A stretch of DNA of 64,000 nt from Kastovskya adunca ATA6-11-RM4. GTDB taxonomy: Bacteria; Cyanobacteriota; Cyanobacteriia; Cyanobacteriales; Coleofasciculaceae. Made by a program: the position numbers and the translations under genes. Where the stretch lies: assembly GCA_019359445.1 (NCBI GenBank), contig JAHHHJ010000004.1, positions 247,655 through 311,654 on the forward strand, written 5' to 3'. The notes under the pieces were generated by a model. The model was not told where the DNA came from, searched no databases, and saw only the letters and a list, made by a program, of their open reading frames with translations. The first letter of the stretch is position 1. The number at the start of each line of letters is the position of its first letter. Shown here one piece after another: positions 17,270-26,709 of this stretch.

Positions 17270-18358
17270 TTATTTCTGACTCAGAGGGCAAGTAACAGAC
17301 TTTTCTCCTGACCAATCTGTAAAGGTATTCCCATCTTTGTAATGCCGAGGAGTTTGCCGTAGCAAGCGCCAAGCCTCTCCAGCATCCAGTAAGTTCATCC
17401 GTTCTGGGTAGTGGGTTTTTAATAATTCTTGAACCATTGGATAATAGTCCGAATTTATCCCTGGAAAAATATGGTGTTCGGTATGGTGTGAAAAGTTGAA
17501 ATGCAACTTATCAAATACTTGAGGAACCCGGAGAGAAACACTATTGATCAGTGGATCATTAGTGCTGGTCATCTGGGAAAGCATGTGATTGGTATAGATA
17601 TAAAACATTACACCAAAGTAGCCAATCCCAATGGGAAGAAAGTAACTAAGAACGAGTTTGATCGGGTCAAATTGCAGATAGACCAAGATACTCAGATGAA
17701 TCATTAAAATACACAAGAATTCACCCGCGATCGTCCGACGATCTTTAGCGCTTACTTTAAAGGCGGCAGGAACATAATCAACGGATTCACTATTAAATAT
17801 TAATACAGAGGTGAGATTGCGAAACGTATGGACTCCCCAGGCTGTTGCCATTCCGACTGTTAACCAAAGGAGATTAACTTCAGAAGATGGCACAAATAGA
17901 TTCTGAATCCATTTGCCCCAAGTTTCAGGCTGCGTCCATAAATAATTGCGGTCTGGATCTGCCAAGGAATTCGTTTTGTTATGATGTTCTCGATTATGAA
18001 CGGCTTTCCATAAAGTCGGGGGCATCCACAACATTGCTAACCCTAGTAAGCTAATTACATGCTTACCAGGCAATTTTCTAACTACGGTGCCATGCATAAG
18101 CTCATGGGAGCTAAATAGCAAGACAACAACGCTATTACCCATTACCACAGATAGGGGTAAATAAAGCCATAAAAGATATGGATTCCAATGACCTAAATGA
18201 GATGCGATCGCCCAACCGAGGATCAAGATTGCCAGATTAATCAACAAAATTACTAACTTACTTGGATCGGGAGCAAAAGCTTCAGCCGGAAGCAGAGGAC
18301 GTAATTTCTTTGCATACACCGATTGAGTAATCAGTGTTTGATCTTCAACAAGATTCAT
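17270..18358 (-). CDS. membrane fatty acid desaturase family protein
   Basis: A 362-residue integral membrane di-iron protein with the three histidine boxes of the desaturase/hydroxylase superfamily: HELMH (in SSHELMHGTV), HNREHHNK, and HTEHH (in NFSHHTEHHIFPG). Several long hydrophobic segments fit four or more membrane helices. It is not CrtR, CrtW or one of the standard Des acyl-lipid desaturases by motif wording, so the substrate is unknown; fatty acyl or hydrocarbon chains are possible. It is convergent with the sugar permease gene and only about 1 kb from ado, which is suggestive but not proof of a link. Confidence 0.8.
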   Translation of the reverse strand: MNLVEDQTLITQSVYAKKLRPLLPAEAFAPDPSKLVILLINLAILILGWAIASHLGHWNPYLLWLYLPLSVVMGNSVVVLLFSSHELMHGTVVRKLPGKHVISLLGLAMLWMPPTLWKAVHNREHHNKTNSLADPDRNYLWTQPETWGKWIQNLFVPSSEVNLLWLTVGMATAWGVHTFRNLTSVLIFNSESVDYVPAAFKVSAKDRRTIAGEFLCILMIHLSILVYLQFDPIKLVLSYFLPIGIGYFGVMFYIYTNHMLSQMTSTNDPLINSVSLRVPQVFDKLHFNFSHHTEHHIFPGINSDYYPMVQELLKTHYPERMNLLDAGEAWRLLRQTPRHYKDGNTFTDWSGEKSVTCPLSQK

Positions 18359-18617
18359 AAATTCTCGGTAATTTTTCCAGAGAAAATTAATTAAAAATTC
18401 TAACTTTTAACTAATATCATGTTTAAATTGTCGCACAAATTAAATAAAAATTCCCAATATTTAGCGGCTTATATTTGATGTCTTTGTTGTCAATTCCGCT
18501 AATTTTGATAGGGAATATAGCAGCCACTAATAATGGATGTACATGCTTAATATTTGAGTAAGCTGACACAAGGGAGTCGCCAGCAGTTGTGCGTCTGCTT
18601 ACCTAGGAAAACGGTGA

Positions 18618-19676
18618 CTATGAATCGGCATCGGCATCGGCACCGGAATCTGTCATGATTTTCAGGCGAATGACATGTTCGTTGTCTTCGTCTAATGGCA
18701 CTTCGATTGTTTCTCCGGCGAGGCGGTCGAGGCAATTGAGGAGCGATCGCAAATTTGGTGTACTTGCCCCTGTATCTACATACAATCGGTCGGAGAGATT
18801 GCCGACGCGCTTCCAGGTGGTGTAGAGTTTGGCGATGGTTTGCTCTAGCTGCGATGCTTGTTTCACCAAGTCGGCGGCGGTATTCAAGCAGTCGAGGCGT
18901 AAGGCTTCTTCCAGTGCCATTTCCATATCGACGGATGCGTGGTTGAGGGTTTGCACGCTTGCGGCCGCGTCGAGATATTTGGCTAAGTAGCGGGCGTCTG
19001 AAGTGACTTGTTTGACGGTATCCACGTCAGGATTTGCCGCCACCTCTTCTCGTAAGGCGCTGATGTGAGATTCTGGCAGCTTTTCCATCTCTTTTACTAA
19101 AGGTGCCAGGTGACGGGCAGGCATGGAACCCGCTGCCGCTTTTTCCTTGATTTCCTCTGGTAGCAGTTCAGAGGACATCGCTGTCCATTCGTCAGCAAGT
19201 TGCTTGACTTCGCGGCGGGTAATGCGATCGCCTTTTTGGGCAGCCTCTGTTACCATTTGCTGCACTTCTGGGGAAGATTTGGCGGTTTCAACAAAGGCGC
19301 GTTTGCTGAAGTTTCTAATCGCATCGGGGTTCAGCTTTCCCTCGGCTAAAAGGGTATCGGCACTGTTTGCCAGTTCAATTAGGGAATATGCCTGACTTTT
19401 GCTGATTTCTCGCTGTTTGAGCCAATTGAGAAAGCCTGTTCCTCGTCCGTCACCGCCGCGTTTTTCTCTGTCGCGTACTGCTCGTAAAATGCGCCCCCGC
19501 CAGATTTCGGTTTGCAAGTCGAAGCGATCGCACACTAACCAGGCGTTATCCACCTGCTGCTGAAAGTCGTACTCTAGAATCTCTTCATCATCAGGATCGG
19601 GAAGCTGGAAATTGAGATCGACAGGTTCTTCTAAAACCGCAGCCAGTTCAGAAGCAGATTCGGGGACTTGAACCAT
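18618..19676 (-). CDS. conserved cyanobacterial hypothetical protein, possible ParB-like/HTH protein
   Basis: The start is taken at ATG 19676 (MVQVPESASELAAV); a GTG at 19742 would add 22 residues. The protein has about 352 residues. An acidic N-terminus is followed by a segment (GFLNWLKQREISKSQAYSLIELANSADTLL), long enough for a helix-turn-helix, and by KRAFVETAKSSPEVQQM, wording reminiscent of ParB/KorB-type or DUF3102-like DNA-binding proteins. The rest is helical. The last residues are an Asp/Ala repeat (DSGADADADS) encoded by a GCATCGGCATCGGCACCGG-type tandem repeat. No function is assigned. Confidence 0.65.
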   Translation of the reverse strand: MVQVPESASELAAVLEEPVDLNFQLPDPDDEEILEYDFQQQVDNAWLVCDRFDLQTEIWRGRILRAVRDREKRGGDGRGTGFLNWLKQREISKSQAYSLIELANSADTLLAEGKLNPDAIRNFSKRAFVETAKSSPEVQQMVTEAAQKGDRITRREVKQLADEWTAMSSELLPEEIKEKAAAGSMPARHLAPLVKEMEKLPESHISALREEVAANPDVDTVKQVTSDARYLAKYLDAAASVQTLNHASVDMEMALEEALRLDCLNTAADLVKQASQLEQTIAKLYTTWKRVGNLSDRLYVDTGASTPNLRSLLNCLDRLAGETIEVPLDEDNEHVIRLKIMTDSGADADADS

Positions 19677-19949
19677 ACGGAAGCAATGGAGGAGCAACAG
19701 ATGCACATTATTGCATGATTCCTCTTTGTCGCGGTACCCCACCCATAGAGTGTTTTGTCAAGTCTAGTTGAGGTATTGCACAAAATGTGTTACAGAACTT
19801 ACCTCGTAGGGAAATCTCAACGCGATCGCGGCAATGAGGAAATGACGACTAATCGTGATTATCCGATATTGACCGTAATTTACAAAAAGATAGAAACCCG
19901 GAGCCGTTAATTTTAATCGGTTTTTTGAGTTTTTATTCTTATAACAAAA

Positions 19950-20022
19950 TGGCTCAGGCGAGATTTGAACTTGCGACCTTGGGCTTATGAGTCCCCTGCT
20001 CTAACCACTGAGCTACTGAGCC
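19950..20022 (-). tRNA. tRNA-Met (CAT anticodon), elongator type
   Basis: The minus strand folds as a 73-base cloverleaf. The acceptor stem GGCTCAG/CTGAGCC is perfect, the D-arm contains AGCTCAGTGGTTAGAGC, the anticodon loop is CTCATAA and the T-loop is TTCAAAT. The discriminator is A and no CCA is encoded. The anticodon stem (GGGGA/GCCCA) and the T-stem (GCAAG/CTCGC) each show one or more mismatches. An initiator tRNA is excluded because the first acceptor pair is a proper G-C. A tRNA-Ile with modified CAT anticodon is possible but less likely. Confidence 0.88.
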
Positions 20023-20140
20023 GTGCTTTTAACAGCTTTATCAATTTAGCACAATAACGTTGGGAATGGCTAGCTGTTTTTACTCAAAAAAAAGGGGAAG
20101 CGATCGCTCCCCCAACAAGCTTGAAATTAGATGCTTTGAA

Positions 20141-22879
20141 TCAACGATTTTTAGGCAAGAATGCCATTGGGTTTACCGCACCGCGTCCAGTCGGGTGAAC
20201 TTCAAAGTGCAGGTGAGGGCCAGTGCTGTAGCCAGTGCTACCCATCGCAGCAACTTGCTGACCCTGTGCTACTTCTTGCCCGCGACGAACCATAACTCGG
20301 CTGTTGTGGGCGTAGAGGGTCAAGCTACCATCTGGGTGTTTAATTTCCACCAAGTTGCCATAACCGCCAGAATTCCAGCCGGCTGTGACAACAACACCGG
20401 GGCCTGCCGCAACAATGGGGGTACCCACGGGACCAGCAATGTCAATTCCCTTGTGCATCCGTCCCCATCGGCGACCATAGCCGGAGGTCAAAACTCCCTT
20501 TGATGGCCAGATATAGCCATTGAATTTCGCTGGGCTATCCGGCAGGTACATATCAGGAGCTGACAGTGGAGGCAGTTCTGGAGATACTGTCTGCCCTACT
20601 GGAGTCTGAAGAGCTGGGTTATAGCTATCGGCTCCAGAGGGAGCAGAGGCAATCAGACCCTGCTGTGGGGGCGGCACTTCAATTTGAATGGGAAATTGTG
20701 CCGTTGGCTGTTGAAGTTCGGGCTTTTGCTGCTCTTGCTCTGTCTGTAAAGTAGCCGCATGGCGACTGGGATTAAACTCAGGATTAATCTGCCGGGAAGG
20801 AGTAGCGGCGCGGTTTAGGCTAGGAGCTACTGGAGAAGGAGTAGCGGCGCGGTTTAGGCTAGGAGCCACTGGGACAGGAATATTAATCGGAGTACTATTG
20901 GAAGTTTGCCCAGAGGTAGACACTTCCACAGGATTTTGATTTCGGTAGGACTCCCGAAGTCGGAGGACATCAGCTCTAAGTTTGTCAATGTGATTATTAG
21001 AGCTAGAGGTAGAGGTGTCTACTACAACATCGGGACGCTCTGAGGTGCGGGAGTTAACTTGCAAGTTTTCTTTAGGCACTGATTGAGCGATCGCTGTTGA
21101 CGATAAACGATCCAGACTTGTGTTTGCCACAATCGGGGTCATCCGGTCTGAGCGCGTCGGAATCGCTGGAGTTGGGGTGACAACTGGACGCGACTCTTGT
21201 CCGAACCGAGAGTTATCTGATTTCGGATTGACACTCGGAATCAAGGTAACAGTTCGAGCGTTGGCATTAGCCTCTTGGCTAGGAATTCTGATCTGTTGAT
21301 TGACGCGAATCAGGTTGGGGTTGTTGAGTCCGTTTGCCTGAATCAGTTCTGAGCGAGAGATCCCATGACGACGAGCGATCGCATCCAAGGTATCCCCCTG
21401 TCTGACTTGGTAAACATCTGCCGGATTGACAGCTACCAGGGTTTCCACCACCACAGGACGAGGGGTAGATGGTGTCTTTGCCGTTTCCTCAGTTGTCTCC
21501 GGTGCGATGGTCAGCTCGGTTGCCGTTCTGGTTTTTTGCTCCGCAGGCGATGCTGCCACGCTTGGGGTGGGCACCGGAATCACAACAGGAGCCTCGGAAA
21601 TCCGCACTCTCGGTGCTGTTACCGCCGGAGAATTCGCCACATCCGGAGACGGCATTGGCAGTAGCACCGGAGATTTTGCTACTTCCGGAGATGGTACTGG
21701 CAGTGCCACTGGGCTGGGGATACTCGTCACCGCATCGGTAGGCTTCCGTAGGGAGGACTTTGCCACTTCTGGAGACGGCATTGGTAGTGCCACGGGGCTA
21801 GGAATACTCATCACCGAATCCGGCAGGGTCAAATTCGGCGAGATGGCGACGTTTGGAAGTGGCACCGGCAGAATGATCGGAGCCTCTGAATCTGCCTCGA
21901 TCAAGGCTTTCTCTGCGGGAGAGACTGCTACATCAGGAGTAGGTACCGGGATTGCCACAGGGCTAGGTACGCTCGCTACTTCTGGTGGCTTAGTAAGGGA
22001 TACTTCTGCTCGTTCAGCAGTGGGAGGCAATGTAACAGTCTTTGGCGTTGAAGCCGTTGTTAATTGCTCAACGTTGACTGCTGCTTGCTCTGATGTAATT
22101 GGGGACTCCTCAGACCTCAACTCCGCCAGACTATCGTTTAAGCGGTTCCGCTTTTCTTTTAGGCTATCGAGCGCGACATCTTGTCGGGCTTTGAGCAAAT
22201 TGTTAACGTTTCCCGGAACCGTTACAGCTTGCCCCTCAGGCAGTTGCGTTGACGCCGTTGTTACGGGGAGTGACGTTTGCAACTGCGTAGGCTCAACACC
22301 GTAGGATTGAGACACTTTGGCTACCGTTTCGCCCTTCTTAACTTCGTGAACAACTCCGTTCACGGCAGGAATTTTTAAATTTTGTCCTGTAGGGAGTGCA
22401 AGGCTTGAAGGAACGCGGTTGGAAGCGGTAATCGCAGATGGCTCTACCTCATAGGTTTTAGCCACTTCCCAAAGAGTTTGTCCTTTCTGCACTTGGTGCG
22501 TCCGCACCGATTGGCTGGGAGCAGATACTGGGGCTTCTGCCTGCTTGCTGGGCAGCGTTGAGGCAGCATTAGTAGGCTCTGCTGTCTGGATCGGGGTATC
22601 AGCCGCTCCTGTGTCGGGCTGGGCTGACAGGGCGGGTTCGATGGCTAGGGGTTCGGCTGCCATTGCCTCCGAACCATCCTGAGGTATCAGTATCCCCGAA
22701 GCTCCCATTGAGATTGCCAAACCAATCATGGCGGCAGAGGTGCGAGCGCGGCGGTTGACCTCTGGAGGAACTACGGCTCCTACTGGGTGCTGTCCGGCAG
22801 AGGATTGCGATAGAGCCTCAAAGGAGTCAGCTGCACAAGAAGGAACATATTTGGCCTTCTGCGTAAATATCCGTTTCAA
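20141..22879 (-). CDS. LysM and M23 peptidase domain protein (NlpD/EnvC-like cell-wall hydrolase)
   Basis: The start is TTG 22879, because a perfect AGGAGG lies six bases upstream and the resulting MKRIFTQKAK N-terminus fits the family. The protein has about 912 residues. An N-terminal hydrophobic segment (TSAAMIGLAISMGASGILI) anchors or exports it. Three LysM modules follow (QVQKGQTLWEVAKTYEV, EVKKGETVAKVSQSYGV, QVRQGDTLDAIARRHGI), the last separated by a Pro/Val repeat linker (VALPVPSPEVAKSP). The C-terminal M23 domain has HKGIDIA and HLHFEVHP zinc/catalytic residues. It should cut or regulate cutting of peptidoglycan in the periplasm. A 29-base duplication lies at about 20800-20870. The upstream gap is long and structured. 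Confidence 0.92.
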   Translation of the reverse strand: MKRIFTQKAKYVPSCAADSFEALSQSSAGQHPVGAVVPPEVNRRARTSAAMIGLAISMGASGILIPQDGSEAMAAEPLAIEPALSAQPDTGAADTPIQTAEPTNAASTLPSKQAEAPVSAPSQSVRTHQVQKGQTLWEVAKTYEVEPSAITASNRVPSSLALPTGQNLKIPAVNGVVHEVKKGETVAKVSQSYGVEPTQLQTSLPVTTASTQLPEGQAVTVPGNVNNLLKARQDVALDSLKEKRNRLNDSLAELRSEESPITSEQAAVNVEQLTTASTPKTVTLPPTAERAEVSLTKPPEVASVPSPVAIPVPTPDVAVSPAEKALIEADSEAPIILPVPLPNVAISPNLTLPDSVMSIPSPVALPMPSPEVAKSSLRKPTDAVTSIPSPVALPVPSPEVAKSPVLLPMPSPDVANSPAVTAPRVRISEAPVVIPVPTPSVAASPAEQKTRTATELTIAPETTEETAKTPSTPRPVVVETLVAVNPADVYQVRQGDTLDAIARRHGISRSELIQANGLNNPNLIRVNQQIRIPSQEANANARTVTLIPSVNPKSDNSRFGQESRPVVTPTPAIPTRSDRMTPIVANTSLDRLSSTAIAQSVPKENLQVNSRTSERPDVVVDTSTSSSNNHIDKLRADVLRLRESYRNQNPVEVSTSGQTSNSTPINIPVPVAPSLNRAATPSPVAPSLNRAATPSRQINPEFNPSRHAATLQTEQEQQKPELQQPTAQFPIQIEVPPPQQGLIASAPSGADSYNPALQTPVGQTVSPELPPLSAPDMYLPDSPAKFNGYIWPSKGVLTSGYGRRWGRMHKGIDIAGPVGTPIVAAGPGVVVTAGWNSGGYGNLVEIKHPDGSLTLYAHNSRVMVRRGQEVAQGQQVAAMGSTGYSTGPHLHFEVHPTGRGAVNPMAFLPKNR

Positions 22880-23790
22880 AAACGACCTCCTAGTGTGTGA
22901 CAAGCGCTAAACGGTCCCGGAATGACTTTTAGCAGTCAATGAGGTAAATCACCTCAAGTTGTGATGGAAATCACAACAAGTAATCATACTTAGGCAAGAC
23001 TACCTTGATCTTTATTGTTTAGACAAGTTTACATCTCTTGTCAAGAATTCCGCCTATAACGGCGACCGTTCGATCCACCCTTCAAGAAGCAACAGTTAGG
23101 TACCTTTAAACAGAGCAAAGGCTCAACAGACGATGAATCCATGGATGATTGTTGCCAGTATCTGCTGCTTTAGAATTACTGACCGAGCAGACCGTTCTCC
23201 GGAAGACGCTTTGAGGTAAAAATCGAACTTCCTTTGAGGGGTTGATCTAGCAAGATCTAGCGCTCGGCTATCATAGCAGTCGATTGATTACAGACGGAAC
23301 TGTACGCTGAATTTGGGGACAACAACAACCGTATAATTTCTGAGCTACTCCTAGCAGATGACCAACAATTAAGCGGTTTTCACAAGGGGGATCAAGCTAG
23401 GAAATGCTTGCTGTACAGGCAATCTGCTAATTTCGAGTGTATGGATTGAGGATGAAAAAAAGCTATCAATCAATTTATCGAAATAACTCGACTTATTAAT
23501 AGAAATTTCTTATCACCACCGGGAGAAATTCGTAGTATAGACGACTGACACTTAGTCCGTAATTCTGCATAGCCTACCCTCTAAGGGAAAGGTTCTCTCC
23601 AAGAGATTATAGTCGGCTTAATTAAGCGCAAAATTTTCCCCGGCAATGCCCTGTCACTGCCTATATCGCAATACAGTGTTAAAGCGGATCAAGGCTAACT
23701 GCCATTGCATTACTACTTGGTAATGCAAAATGTTAAATAGCACTTAAAAGTGATCAGTAAAAACGTTAAAGCTAACGTGCAATAAAGAAA
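22880..23790. other. long intergenic leader between trmL and the M23 peptidase gene
   Basis: This 911-base region has no gene-like frame on either strand. It holds the four hairpins close to the peptidase start. Farther up are A/T-rich blocks at about 23460-23520 and a GCATTACTACTTGGTAATGC near-palindrome at about 23707. Cell-wall hydrolase genes in this phylum often have long regulated leaders. I looked for the c-di-AMP (ydaO) consensus and could not match it. Confidence 0.45.
22924..23042 (-). promoter_or_regulatory. four tandem hairpins in the M23 peptidase leader
   Basis: Within about 120 bases upstream of the ribosome binding site the minus strand can form four consecutive stems: TGACT/AGTC region at 22924-22937, GAGGT/ACCTC at 22941-22955, GTTGTGA/TCACAAC at 22958-22977 (perfect, 7 bp) and GACAAG/CTTGTC at 23022-23042. 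Tandem stems right before the start suggest RNA-level control or protection of the transcript. No known riboswitch consensus was recognised. Confidence 0.5.
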
Positions 23791-24252
23791 TCATTGCAAA
23801 TAACCAAGTTGACGCTGGGCTTCGAATAACCCCACAGCCGCACTGACAGAAAGATTTAAACTGCGAACTCCTGGCTGAGCTATGGGAATATAGAGAGTTG
23901 CATCACAGCTCTCAAGAACGCCTACGGGCAGTCCTGCCGTTTCGCTACCAAACAATAACCAATCCCCAGTCTGAAACTGAAACGAAGTATAACTATATTT
24001 CCCTCTAGTGCTAAAGCCAAGGCAACGCCCTCCCTGTTGTTGCTGGACAAGACGAAATTCTTCCCAGGAATCGTGGTAATGCAGGTTGACATAGGGCCAG
24101 TAGTCTAGTCCCGCACGCTTGAGATAGCGATCGCTAATTTCAAAACCCAAGGGTCTAATCAGGTGTAATTCTGTCTGCGTTGCGGCGCACGTACGGGCAA
24201 TATTCCCCGTATTCGGGGGAATTTGAGGATAAACCAGAACAACTCTCAGCAT
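23791..24252 (-). CDS. trmL: tRNA (cytidine(34)-2'-O)-methyltransferase
   Basis: TrmL 2'-O-methylates the wobble base of tRNA-Leu isoacceptors using S-adenosylmethionine. The 153-residue single-domain SPOUT protein shows the family hallmarks: LVYPQIPPNTGNIARTCAAT at the N-terminus, RPLGFEISDRYLKRAGLDYW, FGSETAGLP for SAM binding, and the C-terminal knot IPIAQPGVRSLNLSVSAAV. No extra RNA-binding domain is present, as expected for TrmL against TrmH. The ATG is at 24252. Confidence 0.93.
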   Translation of the reverse strand: MLRVVLVYPQIPPNTGNIARTCAATQTELHLIRPLGFEISDRYLKRAGLDYWPYVNLHYHDSWEEFRLVQQQQGGRCLGFSTRGKYSYTSFQFQTGDWLLFGSETAGLPVGVLESCDATLYIPIAQPGVRSLNLSVSAAVGLFEAQRQLGYLQ

Positions 24253-24454
24253 GACCTAATTCATAATTGACTCTGCTCAAGAAAGCTACCTTACCCGTTT
24301 GGCAACTATCCACAGAGGGTAATGATGTATACGTTTTTCTAATCACAAAACGTCCCAGAAAAATGATTAGAATTTGTAAACTAACTTTACCCCCCTTTTA
24401 AGCCGAGCGCGGTATTTTTCCCCGGTCGCGCTCGATAACAGGCGATCGCACCGA

Positions 24455-25606
24455 TTAAGCAGCGATCGCTTGACACAACTTCTCTTCTAAATCTTTCTCC
24501 TGGGCTGCTAGAGCTTGAATTGCCTGAGCAATCACCTGACGGCTGTCGGGGTTTTGGGCATATTGGCGCGTCCACTGCTGGGCAGTATTTCCCTCTCGGA
24601 GAATTCTTTTCAGGGGGGAGAGGAAGCAACTAAATCCTTGTTGTTTAGCAATGCCCCAAACCTCTTGATACAGTTCCTCAATCCAATCTCTTGCCAAGAT
24701 GGGTCTACCATCCTGCCAATGCTGCAGTTCGGCATCTAGACTGAGTTTCGCCGCCGCTGCTTCGTTGGCATCGGTGAGGGCAACTAACTCTTCTGAGCGA
24801 GTCGCAGCAGGTAGGCTACTGCTTTCTAACGGATCGAGATGGGGTTGGGCAATGATCTGCATCACTCGCGCTTCCAGCAATGCCATGATCGCCAGTAAGG
24901 CAATCGGATCGACAACGAGGTCGCAAATTCTCAGTTCCAGACGGTTGAGATTATAAGGACGGCGATCGCCATTGGGTCGGACTGATGACCATAAATGCCG
25001 CACGTTTTGCATCGTCCCCGCTATGAGTTGAGCTTCCGTCCACTCAATGAAGTGGGCGTGGCTTTCAAACAACGGCACATTCGCTGGCGTTTTCGGGAAA
25101 AGTCCCCAACGGGTGGAGTGGTAGCCTGTGAGTTCTCCATCGAGGAAGGGAGAAGAGGCGCTGAGGGCAAGGTAGAGGGGGGCTTCTACCCGTACTAAAC
25201 GGATTGCCCGCATTAACTGTTCTGGATCGGCGATGCCGACATTAATATGAATGCTAGCGGTAACGACTTTCGTGCCGTAGGTTTGCTGAATGTAGTCGTG
25301 GTAAGGGTTGTTGGGGTCAGAACGGCAGAAGCGATCGCTACCGCCTAGGGATAAAGTACTGCCTGGAATCAGAGTGTAATTTCCTAAAGTCTTTAAATAA
25401 GCTCTTAACTCTTGGCGGGGGCGTACCAAGGCACATAGCAGGCGATCATAGGTATAGATAGGCGCAGTTGTATACTCCACATTGCGGCTGTCTGGTTCGC
25501 GCACAAATCCATCTAGTGCCGCCACAATTTTGTCAGAGAGACCAACAACATCCCCTTGGGGTGTACCCGTGTACATCTCAACTTCAAACCCTTTGGATAG
25601 CAGCAC
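24455..25606 (-). CDS. gshA: glutamate-cysteine ligase, cyanobacterial type
   Basis: GshA joins L-Glu and L-Cys to gamma-Glu-Cys using ATP, the first step of glutathione synthesis. The 383-residue protein matches the cyanobacterial/plant-like GCS2-type family: FEVEMYTGTPQGDVVGLSDKI at the start, VEYTTAPIYTYDR, IPGSTLSLG, TASIHINVGI, and LNRLELRICDLV with the catalytic-site Arg/Glu. The start is GTG 25606 with AAGGAG six bases upstream. It is a monocistronic gene, 202 bases upstream of trmL in transcription order. Confidence 0.9.
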   Translation of the reverse strand: MLLSKGFEVEMYTGTPQGDVVGLSDKIVAALDGFVREPDSRNVEYTTAPIYTYDRLLCALVRPRQELRAYLKTLGNYTLIPGSTLSLGGSDRFCRSDPNNPYHDYIQQTYGTKVVTASIHINVGIADPEQLMRAIRLVRVEAPLYLALSASSPFLDGELTGYHSTRWGLFPKTPANVPLFESHAHFIEWTEAQLIAGTMQNVRHLWSSVRPNGDRRPYNLNRLELRICDLVVDPIALLAIMALLEARVMQIIAQPHLDPLESSSLPAATRSEELVALTDANEAAAAKLSLDAELQHWQDGRPILARDWIEELYQEVWGIAKQQGFSCFLSPLKRILREGNTAQQWTRQYAQNPDSRQVIAQAIQALAAQEKDLEEKLCQAIAA

Positions 25607-25740
25607 AATTTCTCCTTAACTGGGTAGGGATAGCAGGTAGGGGTGGAGGACAAAAACGCCAAAATTAGGCTTCCTCACCCTTGCCTCAAAAATAAAGTGT
25701 AGCGAAGGCAACGAAAAACTCCTCTATCCCTAGTTTGGCA

Positions 25741-26658
25741 TTAAAGCCGGAGTTGGCGATAGACCTGATTTGCCGCACGATGTAACAGAGAGTGGCGATA
25801 AATCAGGGCGTCGAGGTCATTCCCGTAGCCACCGCCAATCACGCACGCCACCGGATAACCTGCCGCTACGCAGTTACTCAAAACCTGCATTTCCCGGCGA
25901 AAAATTCCGCGATCGCTTAACGCTAACTTACCGAGGCGATCGCTAACGTGGGTATCCACCCCGGCATCGTACAGCACCAAATCTGGCTGAAACTCACAAA
26001 GCAAGTCGGGTAAATACTGCGCTAGGGTTTGCAGGTAGGCATCATCATCCATTCCCGCCGGAAGCGGCACATCTAAATCACTTTTTTGTTTTGTCCCTGG
26101 AAAGTTCACCTCACAGTGCATCGAGAAGGTAAAGACACTGGCGTCATTTTGGAAGATAAACGCCGTACCGTCCCCTTGGTGAACATCCAAGTCCACAATC
26201 AAAATTTTTTGGGCAAGTCCTAGTTGCTGCAAGACACGGGCAGAAATTGCCAGATCGTTGAAGATGCAAAACCCCGAACCATAACTGGGAAACGCATGAT
26301 GGGTTCCCCCGGCGGTATTGCAAGCGAGTCCGTGTTGTAATGCCAACTGCGCTGTGAGAATTGTGCCACCAACCGCCGTACAAGTCCGAGTGACGAGGGC
26401 GGGACTCCAGGGAAGTCCGATGCGGCGTTGGGCTTTGGGGTCGAGGGTGCCTTCGTAGTAGGCTTGGACGTATTCCGGGGTGTGGACTAATTCAATCCAT
26501 GCTTTGGGAGGGGAGTTTGGTGTGTGAAATTGCTCAGGTGTGGCGACGCCATCAGCTAAAAGGAATTGGTACAGTTGCCGAAACTTGGGCATCGGGAAGC
26601 GATGTCCTTCGGGTATTGGGGCAACGTAGTCGGGGTGGTAAACAATTGGCAAGTTCAT
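25741..26658 (-). CDS. histone deacetylase superfamily protein (zinc-dependent amidohydrolase)
   Basis: A 305-residue protein with the arginase/deacetylase fold signatures: the active-site HHAFPSYGSGFCIFND, the zinc ligands in DLDVHQGDGT and YDAGVDTH, and the glycine-rich CVIGGGY loop. Bacterial members act on acetylated polyamines, acetoin-related compounds or lysine-acetylated proteins; which applies here cannot be told. The ATG is at 26658. The downstream TPR protein gene lies upstream in transcription order, 51 bases away on the same strand, so the two may be cotranscribed. Confidence 0.88.
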   Translation of the reverse strand: MNLPIVYHPDYVAPIPEGHRFPMPKFRQLYQFLLADGVATPEQFHTPNSPPKAWIELVHTPEYVQAYYEGTLDPKAQRRIGLPWSPALVTRTCTAVGGTILTAQLALQHGLACNTAGGTHHAFPSYGSGFCIFNDLAISARVLQQLGLAQKILIVDLDVHQGDGTAFIFQNDASVFTFSMHCEVNFPGTKQKSDLDVPLPAGMDDDAYLQTLAQYLPDLLCEFQPDLVLYDAGVDTHVSDRLGKLALSDRGIFRREMQVLSNCVAAGYPVACVIGGGYGNDLDALIYRHSLLHRAANQVYRQLRL

Positions 26659-26709
26659 ATTTCAAATTGTGAACTGCCCAACGGGATTAGCGGTGAAAGA
26701 GGCGAGCGC

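Noticed and set aside
21426..22304. 292-codon plus-strand frame opposite the M23 gene
   Set aside because: It is the shadow of a Pro/Val/Ser-rich repeat region; no ribosome binding site or family features.
22880..23790. c-di-AMP (ydaO-yuaA) riboswitch before the M23 peptidase
   Set aside because: The conserved blocks of that riboswitch could not be matched in the leader on the minus strand.
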